DNA from: Actinospica robiniae DSM 44927
Lineage (GTDB): Bacteria; Actinomycetota; Actinomycetes; Streptomycetales; Catenulisporaceae
DNA: 64,000 nucleotides
NCBI RefSeq assembly: GCF_000504285.1
Contig: NZ_KI632511.1
Span: 3,469,372-3,533,371 of the forward strand
Direction of reading: 5' to 3'
The translations under genes and the position numbers were made by a program. The notes beneath the pieces are model-generated. The model saw only the letters and a list, made by a program, of their open reading frames with translations. It was not told the DNA's origin and did not search any database. Every line of letters begins with the position of its first letter. Position 1 is the stretch's first letter. This document shows positions 34,244-43,465 of this stretch, one piece after another.

Positions 34244-35746
34244 GTGCACGCGATGACGATGCCCACCACGGTGCCGGCGCTGCTCGCCGCCCGGGCCGCG
34301 GCCGATCCCGACCGCGTCGCCCTGATGGGCGACGACGGCAGAGGCCTGACATATCAGGACTGGCATTCGCGCTCCTCGGCGGCGGCTCGGGCGCTGACCG
34401 CCGAGGGGCTCGGCCGGGCCGGCGTGGTCTGCCTCGTCTTCGACACCGACCGCTGGACGGACTTCGCGATCGCTTACTGCGCAGTCCAAAGCGCTGGAGG
34501 CGTCGCCGTCCCGATCTCGGCCCGCTTGCCGCCACGGGAGATCTCGGACCTGGCGCGGCGCTGCGGCGCGTGGAAGACAATCCGCGCGGACGGAATGACG
34601 GCTCTCGATCCGCCGGGCGCAGTACTCGATTTCGACGCACTCCTGGCCGAACCGCCGGGCGGGCCGATCGGCGCGCAGTTGCCGCCGGAGCCGGACGACG
34701 TCGCCCAGATCCTGTTCACCTCCGGCACCACGGGTGAGCCGAAGGGCGTGGCAGCCACGCATCAGAACCTCACCTTTGGTCAGGTTCTGGATCCACGCCG
34801 CCGGGCCTTCGCCCACTCCCGGATCCTGCTGCACGCCTTCCCGATCGGCACGAACGCCGCCCAGATGATGCTCCTGCACGCGCTCACCGCGGCCCCGGCC
34901 GTCGCCTGTATGGCACGCTTCACGCCGAGACGCTTCGCGCGCTTCGTGGAGAAGCACCGGGTCGGCACGGTGTTCCTCGTGCCGGCCATGGCCACGGAAC
35001 TGCTCGCATCGCCGGCCGCGCTGGCGCACGACCTCTCCAGCCTCCGGCTCATCGGATCCTCGGCGGCGCCGCTGCCCGCGCCGATCGCCGCGCGCCTGGC
35101 CGAGGCGTTCCCCGAGGCCGCGATCGTCAACTACTACACGTCCACCGAGGCCGCGCCCGCGCACACCGCGATGGTCTTCGACCCGGAGCGTCCCGACTCG
35201 ATCGGCATACCCGGCGCCGGATGCGCTTTGAAGATCGCCGACGCCGCGGGCCATCGGCTCGCCCCGGGCGAGATCGGCGAGGTCTGGCTGCGCGCGTCGG
35301 ACGCCGCTCGGCGCTATCTCGAGGGCGATCCGGCCGAGACCACGTTCCGCGACGGCTGGGTTCGGATGGGCGATCTGGGCCGCATCGACGACGAAGGCCA
35401 TCTCTACCTGGTCGACCGCATCTCGGACGTCGTCAAATGCGGGGCTTTCAAGGTCTCGACCCTCCGTGTGGAGGCGGCAGTGCTCGAACACGACGACGTC
35501 CTCGAGGCGACCGCGTTCGCGCTGCCGCATCCCGTGCTCGGATCGAGTGTCGCCGTCGCGGCCGTGACGCGGGCGCCGCTGTCGTTGTCGGCGCTGCGCA
35601 GCTTCCTCGGCGAACGGCTCGCCGAGCACGAGCAGCCGACCCGGCTGCTGACGATGGACGCTCTCCCGCGCAACGACGCCGGGAAGGTCCTCAAGAACGT
35701 TCTGCGGGAAAGCGCCACGACGCGAAAGGCGATGGCAGATGCCTGA
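34244..35746 (+). CDS. Stand-alone acyl/aryl-AMP ligase (class I adenylate-forming)
   Basis: A 500-residue adenylating enzyme: P-loop ILFTSGTTGEPKG, YYTSTEA at the A5 position, GDLGRIDDEGHLYLVDRISD at A7-A8 and catalytic lysine in NDAGKVLKN. Its pocket lacks the FDxSxxE signature of amino-acid A domains, so a carboxylic acid (fatty, aryl or short-chain) is more likely than an amino acid. It probably loads the free carrier protein. It is the first gene of the rightward NRPS operon; its stop overlaps the next start by 8 bases. The acid is not predictable by eye. Confidence 0.85.
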   Translation: MHAMTMPTTVPALLAARAAADPDRVALMGDDGRGLTYQDWHSRSSAAARALTAEGLGRAGVVCLVFDTDRWTDFAIAYCAVQSAGGVAVPISARLPPREISDLARRCGAWKTIRADGMTALDPPGAVLDFDALLAEPPGGPIGAQLPPEPDDVAQILFTSGTTGEPKGVAATHQNLTFGQVLDPRRRAFAHSRILLHAFPIGTNAAQMMLLHALTAAPAVACMARFTPRRFARFVEKHRVGTVFLVPAMATELLASPAALAHDLSSLRLIGSSAAPLPAPIAARLAEAFPEAAIVNYYTSTEAAPAHTAMVFDPERPDSIGIPGAGCALKIADAAGHRLAPGEIGEVWLRASDAARRYLEGDPAETTFRDGWVRMGDLGRIDDEGHLYLVDRISDVVKCGAFKVSTLRVEAAVLEHDDVLEATAFALPHPVLGSSVAVAAVTRAPLSLSALRSFLGERLAEHEQPTRLLTMDALPRNDAGKVLKNVLRESATTRKAMADA

Positions 35747-37232
35747 CGACTCCCCCATGACCCCAGCCACAGACGCGCAACGCGGCATCTGGCTGACCGA
35801 GCGCCTCGGCGGCGCCGGCAGCGCCTTTCACCTGCCGCTGTCCGTGCGCTTCGACGGGCCGCTCGACGTCGATGCACTGGCCCGGGCCTGCGACGCGGTA
35901 GTCGAACGCCACCCGGCGCTGCGGACCTGCTTCGTCGAGCACGAGGGCGCCGTGGTCCAGCTACCTTCGACCCGACGCCCGACACTCACCGCCTCCAGCG
36001 GCGACCTGGCCGCCGACATCGCAGAGCCCTTCGATCTCGAGCAAGGGCCGCCAGCTCGATTCAGGCTCCTGACGCACTTGGGGTCGGATAGCAGCACCCT
36101 GCTCTTCGTCGCGCACCACGTCGTCTTCGACGGCATGTCCAAGGACGTGCTGCTCGCGGACCTGTCGTCGTTCTACCGATCTGCCAACGCTGTGGGCGCA
36201 GTTGTCGACGCGAACGGACGTCCGTCGGCGGACGTGACCGTGGAGCGCGCGGCCGCACGGCTCTGGTCGACGCGACGCGGCGCGCTCGACGAGGTGGCCC
36301 TGCCGGGCGGATCGTTCGCGCTGCCCCTGCGCCCGGCTCCAGCCAGGTCGCTGGCGTTCGCACCCTACCTCGCGTTCGCCGACGCCATTGGAGTCTCAAG
36401 GTTCGAAGTCTTACTCGCCGCGCTGCACGCGCTCCTGCTCGGCTACGGAAACCCGGACGCCGCGATCGCGGTGGACATGTCCACCCGGGCACCCGGCGAC
36501 GACCAGGCGATCGGCTGCCACGTCAACGAGATTCCGGTCCCGGCCGACCGCGCCGAGCGGTTCCGCGATCTCGCACTCGGCTTGCGCGCAACGCTGCGCG
36601 AGCTCAGACCGGTCCGGAGTGTGCCGTACGCGCGCGCCGTCGGGGGCTTGCGACCGCGGGCGGCATTGGCCCCGGTCTCGCTCAGCTACCGGCGCCGAGG
36701 GCCGAACCCGGTGTTCGAAGGCATGCGCTGCGAGGTGGAGTGGGCGATGTCCAATGCCATGGTGCGCGGGATCATGCACGCCCACGTCGTCGACGGGCCC
36801 GACGGCTTCGATGCCCGGCTCGACTTCAACGCGCACCTGATCGATGAGGCCGCCGCTGCCGAGATCGCGGCTGACTTGGCAGAGATTTTGGCGAAGGCGG
36901 CGGCCGACCCCGACGCGCCCGTGCGCGAACTCGTCCGGCACGCCGGGAGCGGGCCGTATGCAGCCGAGTCTGCCGACGACGCATTCGGTGCGCCGTCGTG
37001 CGAAGCCGATTCCGGTCTTACCGCTCAGGTTCTGGCCATCTGGTGCGACGTGCTGCGCGTCGAGGAGATTGCGCTCGACGACGACCTCTACGACCTCGGC
37101 GGGCATTCGCTGACGATCACCCAGATCGCCGGCCGGATCCGCAAGGAGATCGGCATCGAGGTCCCGTTCGAGGTCTTCGCGGACGACCCCACGGTCATCG
37201 GCGTGGTCGAGGCGATCGGCAGGGCGCGGTGA
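35739..37232 (+). CDS. NRPS condensation-carrier didomain protein (C-PCP)
   Basis: A 497-residue protein with a condensation domain (about 5-400; active motif H126-H127-V-V-F-D131-G) and a C-terminal PCP with S457 in YDLGGHSLT. There is no A domain of its own, so its PCP must be loaded in trans or used as a relay. It could condense the acyl starter from the free carrier protein onto the first building block. It overlaps both neighbours (8 bases with the ligase, GTGA with the next NRPS), so translation is coupled. Confidence 0.88.
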   Translation: MPDDSPMTPATDAQRGIWLTERLGGAGSAFHLPLSVRFDGPLDVDALARACDAVVERHPALRTCFVEHEGAVVQLPSTRRPTLTASSGDLAADIAEPFDLEQGPPARFRLLTHLGSDSSTLLFVAHHVVFDGMSKDVLLADLSSFYRSANAVGAVVDANGRPSADVTVERAAARLWSTRRGALDEVALPGGSFALPLRPAPARSLAFAPYLAFADAIGVSRFEVLLAALHALLLGYGNPDAAIAVDMSTRAPGDDQAIGCHVNEIPVPADRAERFRDLALGLRATLRELRPVRSVPYARAVGGLRPRAALAPVSLSYRRRGPNPVFEGMRCEVEWAMSNAMVRGIMHAHVVDGPDGFDARLDFNAHLIDEAAAAEIAADLAEILAKAAADPDAPVRELVRHAGSGPYAAESADDAFGAPSCEADSGLTAQVLAIWCDVLRVEEIALDDDLYDLGGHSLTITQIAGRIRKEIGIEVPFEVFADDPTVIGVVEAIGRAR

Positions 37233-40200
37233 GCCGTCACCCGTTCTCCCACGCCCAACGCCGCCTGTGGTTCCTCCACCACTTCGATCCCGAGGACACC
37301 GCCCACAACCTGTACGTGAGCAAGCGCCTGTCCGGTGAGTTGGACACGGCGTCGCTGGCCGCGGCGTTCACCGACGTTCAACAGCGGCACGCGTCGTTGC
37401 GCACCCGGTTCATCGAGGCGGACGGTGTCCCGCTGTGCGAGGTCGAGGCGGTCGCGGCGGCCGGGCTCGAACTCGTCGACCTCTCCGGCTTGCCCGAACA
37501 GGCGCGCGAAGCCGAAGCACAGCGGCAGGTCAACGACTGCACCGCGACCGCATTCGACATCGCCAAGCAGCCACCGATCCGCGCGCTGCTGCTCCGGCTG
37601 GGCGAGCGGGAGCACGTGCTCTGCATCGCCATGCACCATCTCCTCGCCGACGTGTGGTCGCTCAATATCCTGATGTCCGAGTTGAGCCGCTGTTACCTGG
37701 CCCGGTGCGCCGGCGAGATCGCGCAACTGCCGGAACTCGCAGCGACCTACGGCGACCATTGCGTCCTCGAGGACGAGCGCGAACTCGACCCCGCCAAGCT
37801 CGACCACGCGGTCCACGCGCTTGACGGCATCCAGCCGCTGAGCCTGCCCACCGACCGTCCCCGCCCGCCGATTCGCGGAACCGCCGGGGACGAGCAACTT
37901 GTCTGGATCGAGCCGGACACCGTCGAGAGCGTTCATCAACTCGCGCGCGCTTCTAGGTGCACGCCCTTCGTCGTTCTCCTGTCGGCATACCAGGTCCTGC
38001 TCTCGCGGTGGTCCGGACAAAGCGACCTGGTCGTGGGCACGGCCACCGCCGGACGGCTGCACCCGGACTTCGAACCGGTGGTCGGGCTCTTCGCCGGCAC
38101 GCTCGCGCTCCGGGCCGATCTGGCCGATGACCCGACCTTCTCCGCCCTGCTCGCGCGCACGCGGCGCAGCGTTCTACTAGCCCTCTCCCACCAGGACGTG
38201 CCGTTCGAGCGGATCGTCGCGGCGCTGCCGACCGCCCCCGACCCGAGCAGGACCCCGGTCTTCCAGGCGTCGCTCACCCTGCATTCGCATGCGGTGGGCT
38301 ACGGCGAGCCGACCGGCTTCGCCGACCTGGCCGCCTCGCTCTTCCCGCCGGGCCGCCGGCACGCGACGACTGACCTGAGCCTGGACGTGTGGTCCGGGCC
38401 GGAGGGCATGGAGGCGGTATTCGCTTACACCACCGATCTCTTCAACGCGGACACGATCGCCCGCCTGGCCCGGTCGTTCCAGACGCTTCTCGCCGGACTC
38501 GTCGAGGACCCGTCCATACGGATCTCGCGGGCGCCGCTGCTCGATCCGGACGAGGCGCGCGAAACCGTCCTCGCCTGGAACGACACCACCAGGTCGGTCC
38601 CGGCCGCGACGGTCGTGGACATGATCGCGGCGCAGGCGAGGGTCCGGCCCGACGATCTCGCCGTCGGATGCGGCCCCGATCAGCTGACGTACGCACGGCT
38701 GGCTGCGTCGGCGGGCGCCCTGGCGGCACGGCTCGAGAAACTGGGAGCAGGGCCCGGATCGATCGTCGCGGTGTGTCTCGATCGCTCACCGGCGTTGGCC
38801 ACGGCGCTCCTCGGCGTGCTCGGTTCGGGGGCGGCCTACCTGCCGATCGACCCCGACTATCCGGCTGCCCGCACCGCTTACGTCCTCGAAGACTCACAGG
38901 CACAGCTGGTGATCACCAGCAGCGAGCTCAGACATCTGCTTCCGGAATGGACGACCCCTGTCATCCTGGACGCCGCCGAAGAACCTACTTTCGACGTGCC
39001 TCACGCCATGCGCGTGCCGGAGCCGGGGGATCCGGCGTACGTCATCTACACGTCCGGCTCGACCGGGTCGCCGAAGGGCGTGGTCGTACCGCACGACTCG
39101 CTGGCGAACTTCCTCGCGGGAATGTCAGACCTAATCGACACCGGGCCCGGCGACGTCTGGCTTGCGCTGACCTCGCTCTCCTTCGACATATCAGGCCTCG
39201 AGCTCTACCTGCCCCTCGTCGCGGGCGCGCGAGTCGAGATCGCGGACCGCGCGACGGCCCGGGACGGCCTGGCGCTCGCCAGGCTGGTCGAGTCCGCGGG
39301 CGTCACGCACCTCCAGGCCACACCCTCGGGCTGGCGGATGCTGCTGGCCGGCGACGTCGACGCGCGCGCGATCACCGCTCTGGTCGGCGGTGAGGCGCTG
39401 CCCCCACGCCTGGCCGCCGAGCTGCGCGCACAGACCCGCCGCCTGGTGAACATGTACGGCCCGACCGAGACGACGATCTGGTCGACCGCGTGGGAGGTTC
39501 CACTCGATCCGCGGGAGACGCTGATCGGCTCTCCGATCGCGAACACGTCCGTCTACGTCCTCGACCCGCAGGGACGCCTCCTCCCGATCGGCGTCGTCGG
39601 GGAGCTGGTGATCGGCGGTGCGGGCCTGGCACTCGGCTACTTGGGCCGCCCCGGCCTGACCGCCGACCGCTTCGTCCCCGACCCGTACGGGCCGGCGGGC
39701 GCTCGCGCGTACCGGACGGGCGACCAGGTGCGGTGGCGTCCCGACGGACGGCTGGAGTACGTGGGCCGCACGGACGACCAGATCAAACTTCGCGGCCATC
39801 GCATCGAGCTCGGCGAGGTGGAGGCGGTCCTCGGCGCCTTCCCCGGCGCGACGCAGACGGCCGTCGCGGTGCACAACGAAGTACTCGTCGCCTACGTGGT
39901 CGGATCCGTGGACGGACTACGCGAGCACGCAGCGGCATCACTGCCCTCTTATATGGTGCCCACGCGCTACGTACAGCTGCCCGCGCTTCCGTTGACTCCC
40001 AACGGCAAAGTAAATCGCAAGGCACTGCCAGCCCCGACGCCGCGCAGATCCGTCGCGGGCGCCGGCACCCCAAGCGCGCCGGGGGCGCCTAGGCCACCCA
40101 TGACCGCTGAGCAGGCGATCGTGGCCGCGTCGTTCCGCGACGTCCTCGGCTGCGGCGAGGTGGAAATCGATGACGACTTCTTCGCTCTCGGCGGACACTC

Positions 40201-43200
40201 GCTGGCGGCTGTGCAGGCCGTAGCCCGGATCTGCTCGGCGGTGGGCGGCGCGATACCGGTCAAGGAGTTGTTCCTCGCCCCGACCATCGAGGCCTTCGCG
40301 CGCGTCGTCTCGGAACGCCGGGCGAGCGCGCCCGGCCTGGCACCGGTGCGGCCTCGACCGGCCGGGGCTTTCGTGCCCGTCTCGGCGGCACAACAACGGC
40401 TGTGGTTCCTCCAGCGCCTTGATCCGCAGGACGCGTCCTACACCATGTACCTGGTCAAGCGGCTCTCCGGTCCGCTGGATCCAGCCGCTTTCGAAGACGC
40501 GTGGTCCGACGTCGTCCACCGCCACGAAAGCCTGCGCAGCAGCTTTCCCGAGAAAGACGCAGAGCCCGTACTCGAGGTCGCCGAACCCGGGCACAGCCGG
40601 ATCGACTTCCTCGATCTGTCGGGACTGGGCGGCACGGCCGAATGCGAAGCCCTGTCTGCGGTGGCCGCTGAGACCAACCGGGCCTTCGACCTGACTGCGG
40701 AACCGCCGGTGCGATGCCGGCTGCTGAGGCTGGCCGAGGACGATCACGTCGTGTGCGTCACGATGCACCACGCGATCGCGGACGGCGCCTCTCTCAATAT
40801 CCTGCTTTCCGAACTGGCCGGCTGCTATACCGCCCGGCGCTGTGGCACGCTCCCGCCGCCGGCGCCCGCGATCAGCCATCCGGACGTCCTGTGGTGGCGC
40901 GCGCAGCAGGCGGACGACGGCGAACGCGCGTACTGGTCGGAAAAACTCGCCGATCCGCCGATCCTCGAACTGCCGACGGATCGGCCGCGCCCGGCGGCGA
41001 GCGCTCATCGGGGCGCGTTCCACGGGCTCGACATCTCGCCGGAGCCGCTGGCCCGGCTGCTGGAGGTGGCCCGCAGCCGAGGCGCCACCCTCTACATGCT
41101 CCTGTTGGCCGCGTACCAGGTGCTGCTGGCAAGGCACACCGGGCAGGACGACCTCATCGTGGCGTCCCCGATCGCGGGACGGGAGCGCGTCGAGTTCGAG
41201 TCGGTCATCGGCTACTTCGCCAACACCCTGGTTCTACGCGGCGATCTGTCCGGCGACCCGCGCTTCACCGAACTGCTTGAGCGCACGCGTCTGACGGTGC
41301 TCGAAGCGTTCGAGCACCAGGACATTCCCTTCGAGCACCTCGTGGCGGATTCGCGGCGCGCACCACTGTTTCGCAGCATGATGATCCTGCACACGCAGGA
41401 CACGCCCCAGCGCGACGATCTCTTCGCCGATCTGCACATGTCCCCCTTCGACGGCGGGTACCGGCAGGCGAAGCTCGACCTCACACTCGAAGCCTGGCAG
41501 AGCGGAACAGGACTCTCACTTCTCTTCGGCTATGACACAGAGCTCTTCGACGAAGCAACGATCGCGGCTCTGGCCGGGCACTTCCGACTCCTGCTGGACT
41601 CGATCATCGAGGATCCGAGCCAGCGGATCCACACCTTGCCGATGAGTCCCGAGCCTGAGATCGCGCAGTTGCTCACCTGGGCTGACGGTCCTGCGGACGA
41701 GGACACGGAGCTCGTCCCGGACATGCTGGCCGCAGTGCCGGGATCGTCGGTCGCGCTGGTCTGCGGTGCGGCGACCATGACCCGATCAGTGCTCGACGAT
41801 CGGGTCGCGCAGCTCGCCACTCTGTTGCGGCGTCACGGAGTCGGGGCGAAGGGCGTCGTCGGCCTGTGCTTGGAACGGTCCGTCGACAGCGTGGCCGCCA
41901 TCCTGGCCGTGTGGGCCGTCGGCTGCGCGTATCTGCCCCTTGACAGTGGCTACCCGGCCGAACGCCTCGCCAGCCTTCTCGAGGACAGCGGCGCCGAGAT
42001 CGTGTTGACTGACAACGGATCGCGCGGCGCTCTGCCGCCCGGCGCGTTCACCGTCCTGTGCTGTGACGACGCCGACGAACACGATGCGACCGGGCCTCAT
42101 ATCACCGGCCCCGACGACGACGCGTACCTCATCTACACATCCGGCTCGACCGGCCAGCCCAAGGGCGTAGTCGTCAGCCACGCCAACTTGGCTGCGCGCG
42201 TCCGCTGGATGCGCCGCGGTTACGAACTTGGCCCCGGCGACGTCGTCGTGCAGTTCGCGTCGTCCAGCTTCGACACCCACGCCGAGGAGATCTTCCCAGC
42301 GCTGGCGTCCGGCGCCACGGTCGCACTGCTGCCGGGCGGGCCGCACAGCCTGGCCGAGTTCCTCGCCACCGATGAGGGACGACGCGTCAGCGTGCTCGAC
42401 CTGCCGACCGCCTACTGGCACGCGTTGGTCGACGATCTCGACCAGATCAGGTGGCCGGTCGCGCTACGCCTGGTGATCCTCGGCGGCGAGCAGGTCCACG
42501 GAGCGGCTGTCGCCCGCTGGCGTGCCCGCTTCGGCGACCGGATCCGGCTGGTCAACACCTACGGCCCGACCGAGACCACGATCATCGCGACCGCGGACGA
42601 CATCCGGGATGAAGACAACCCGCCGATCGGGCACCCGATCAGCGCCACCGCCGTGTACGTGCTCGACCAGGCCGGCTCGCTCGCGCCCCTCGGCGCACCC
42701 GGCGAGCTCGTCGTCGCAGGGGCCGGAGTCGCCCGCGGCTATCTCGGCGACCCGGACGCCACCGCCGCGCGCTTCATCGCAGACCCCTTCGGCCCTCCCG
42801 GCTCGCGTGCGTACCGCACCGGCGATCGCGTCCGGTGGCGTCGCGATGGGCGTCTCGAGTTCCTTGGCCGGATCGATGACCAGGTCAAGGTCTGGGGATT
42901 CCGGGTCGAACCCGGCGAGGTCGAAGCCTGTTTGCTGACTCATCCCGAGGTGAGCGGAGCTGTGGTGGTGGCCACGGGCGAGACGCTCACGGCCTACGTC
43001 GTCTCCCGGACCGCCCCGGACGCGCTGCGTCAGCACGCGGCTCGGATCCTGCCCCCGCATCTCGTGCCGGACCGGTGGATCGGGATCGAAGAAATCCCGT
43101 TGACCGTGAACGGCAAGGTCGATCGCAAAGCCCTGCCACAGCCCGGAAGCCAGCCGGCCACGGGGTTCACCGAGCCGAGGACTCCGGCCGAGGAGCTGGT

Positions 43201-43465
43201 CGCCGAGGTGTGGGCGGAGCTGCTGGAGCGCCGGGTGGGCGCGCACGACGATTTCTTCACCCTGGGCGGACACTCGCTGCTGGCGACCAGAGCCACCGCG
43301 CGCATACGCGCCACCACCGAGATCGACATCCCGCTGCGCACGCTCTTCGAGCGGCGAACCGTGGCGGAATACGCCGAAGCGCTCGACGAACTGCTCGACG
43401 CCGAGATCGCAGCACTCGATGACGAGGACGTCATGCGGCTGCTCGACCCCAGGGAAGCCTCATGA
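37229..43465 (+). CDS. Two-module NRPS, C-A(Gly)-PCP-C-A-PCP
   Basis: A 2078-residue megasynthase. Module 1: C with H136-H137xxxD141-VW; A1 with YTSGSTGSPKG, D653 in SFDISGLEL and NMYGPTETTIW; PCP S991. Module 2: C with H1180-HAIADG; A2 with D1682 in SFDTHAEEI and NTYGPTETTII; PCP S2016. Manual pocket alignment gives DILQLGMIW(K) for A1, a recognised glycine code, and DTELIGTII(K) for A2, which I cannot assign. No epimerase or methyltransferase is present. The GTG start overlaps the previous stop (GTGA) and the stop overlaps the third NRPS start (ATGA). Confidence 0.93.
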   Translation: MSRHPFSHAQRRLWFLHHFDPEDTAHNLYVSKRLSGELDTASLAAAFTDVQQRHASLRTRFIEADGVPLCEVEAVAAAGLELVDLSGLPEQAREAEAQRQVNDCTATAFDIAKQPPIRALLLRLGEREHVLCIAMHHLLADVWSLNILMSELSRCYLARCAGEIAQLPELAATYGDHCVLEDERELDPAKLDHAVHALDGIQPLSLPTDRPRPPIRGTAGDEQLVWIEPDTVESVHQLARASRCTPFVVLLSAYQVLLSRWSGQSDLVVGTATAGRLHPDFEPVVGLFAGTLALRADLADDPTFSALLARTRRSVLLALSHQDVPFERIVAALPTAPDPSRTPVFQASLTLHSHAVGYGEPTGFADLAASLFPPGRRHATTDLSLDVWSGPEGMEAVFAYTTDLFNADTIARLARSFQTLLAGLVEDPSIRISRAPLLDPDEARETVLAWNDTTRSVPAATVVDMIAAQARVRPDDLAVGCGPDQLTYARLAASAGALAARLEKLGAGPGSIVAVCLDRSPALATALLGVLGSGAAYLPIDPDYPAARTAYVLEDSQAQLVITSSELRHLLPEWTTPVILDAAEEPTFDVPHAMRVPEPGDPAYVIYTSGSTGSPKGVVVPHDSLANFLAGMSDLIDTGPGDVWLALTSLSFDISGLELYLPLVAGARVEIADRATARDGLALARLVESAGVTHLQATPSGWRMLLAGDVDARAITALVGGEALPPRLAAELRAQTRRLVNMYGPTETTIWSTAWEVPLDPRETLIGSPIANTSVYVLDPQGRLLPIGVVGELVIGGAGLALGYLGRPGLTADRFVPDPYGPAGARAYRTGDQVRWRPDGRLEYVGRTDDQIKLRGHRIELGEVEAVLGAFPGATQTAVAVHNEVLVAYVVGSVDGLREHAAASLPSYMVPTRYVQLPALPLTPNGKVNRKALPAPTPRRSVAGAGTPSAPGAPRPPMTAEQAIVAASFRDVLGCGEVEIDDDFFALGGHSLAAVQAVARICSAVGGAIPVKELFLAPTIEAFARVVSERRASAPGLAPVRPRPAGAFVPVSAAQQRLWFLQRLDPQDASYTMYLVKRLSGPLDPAAFEDAWSDVVHRHESLRSSFPEKDAEPVLEVAEPGHSRIDFLDLSGLGGTAECEALSAVAAETNRAFDLTAEPPVRCRLLRLAEDDHVVCVTMHHAIADGASLNILLSELAGCYTARRCGTLPPPAPAISHPDVLWWRAQQADDGERAYWSEKLADPPILELPTDRPRPAASAHRGAFHGLDISPEPLARLLEVARSRGATLYMLLLAAYQVLLARHTGQDDLIVASPIAGRERVEFESVIGYFANTLVLRGDLSGDPRFTELLERTRLTVLEAFEHQDIPFEHLVADSRRAPLFRSMMILHTQDTPQRDDLFADLHMSPFDGGYRQAKLDLTLEAWQSGTGLSLLFGYDTELFDEATIAALAGHFRLLLDSIIEDPSQRIHTLPMSPEPEIAQLLTWADGPADEDTELVPDMLAAVPGSSVALVCGAATMTRSVLDDRVAQLATLLRRHGVGAKGVVGLCLERSVDSVAAILAVWAVGCAYLPLDSGYPAERLASLLEDSGAEIVLTDNGSRGALPPGAFTVLCCDDADEHDATGPHITGPDDDAYLIYTSGSTGQPKGVVVSHANLAARVRWMRRGYELGPGDVVVQFASSSFDTHAEEIFPALASGATVALLPGGPHSLAEFLATDEGRRVSVLDLPTAYWHALVDDLDQIRWPVALRLVILGGEQVHGAAVARWRARFGDRIRLVNTYGPTETTIIATADDIRDEDNPPIGHPISATAVYVLDQAGSLAPLGAPGELVVAGAGVARGYLGDPDATAARFIADPFGPPGSRAYRTGDRVRWRRDGRLEFLGRIDDQVKVWGFRVEPGEVEACLLTHPEVSGAVVVATGETLTAYVVSRTAPDALRQHAARILPPHLVPDRWIGIEEIPLTVNGKVDRKALPQPGSQPATGFTEPRTPAEELVAEVWAELLERRVGAHDDFFTLGGHSLLATRATARIRATTEIDIPLRTLFERRTVAEYAEALDELLDAEIAALDDEDVMRLLDPREAS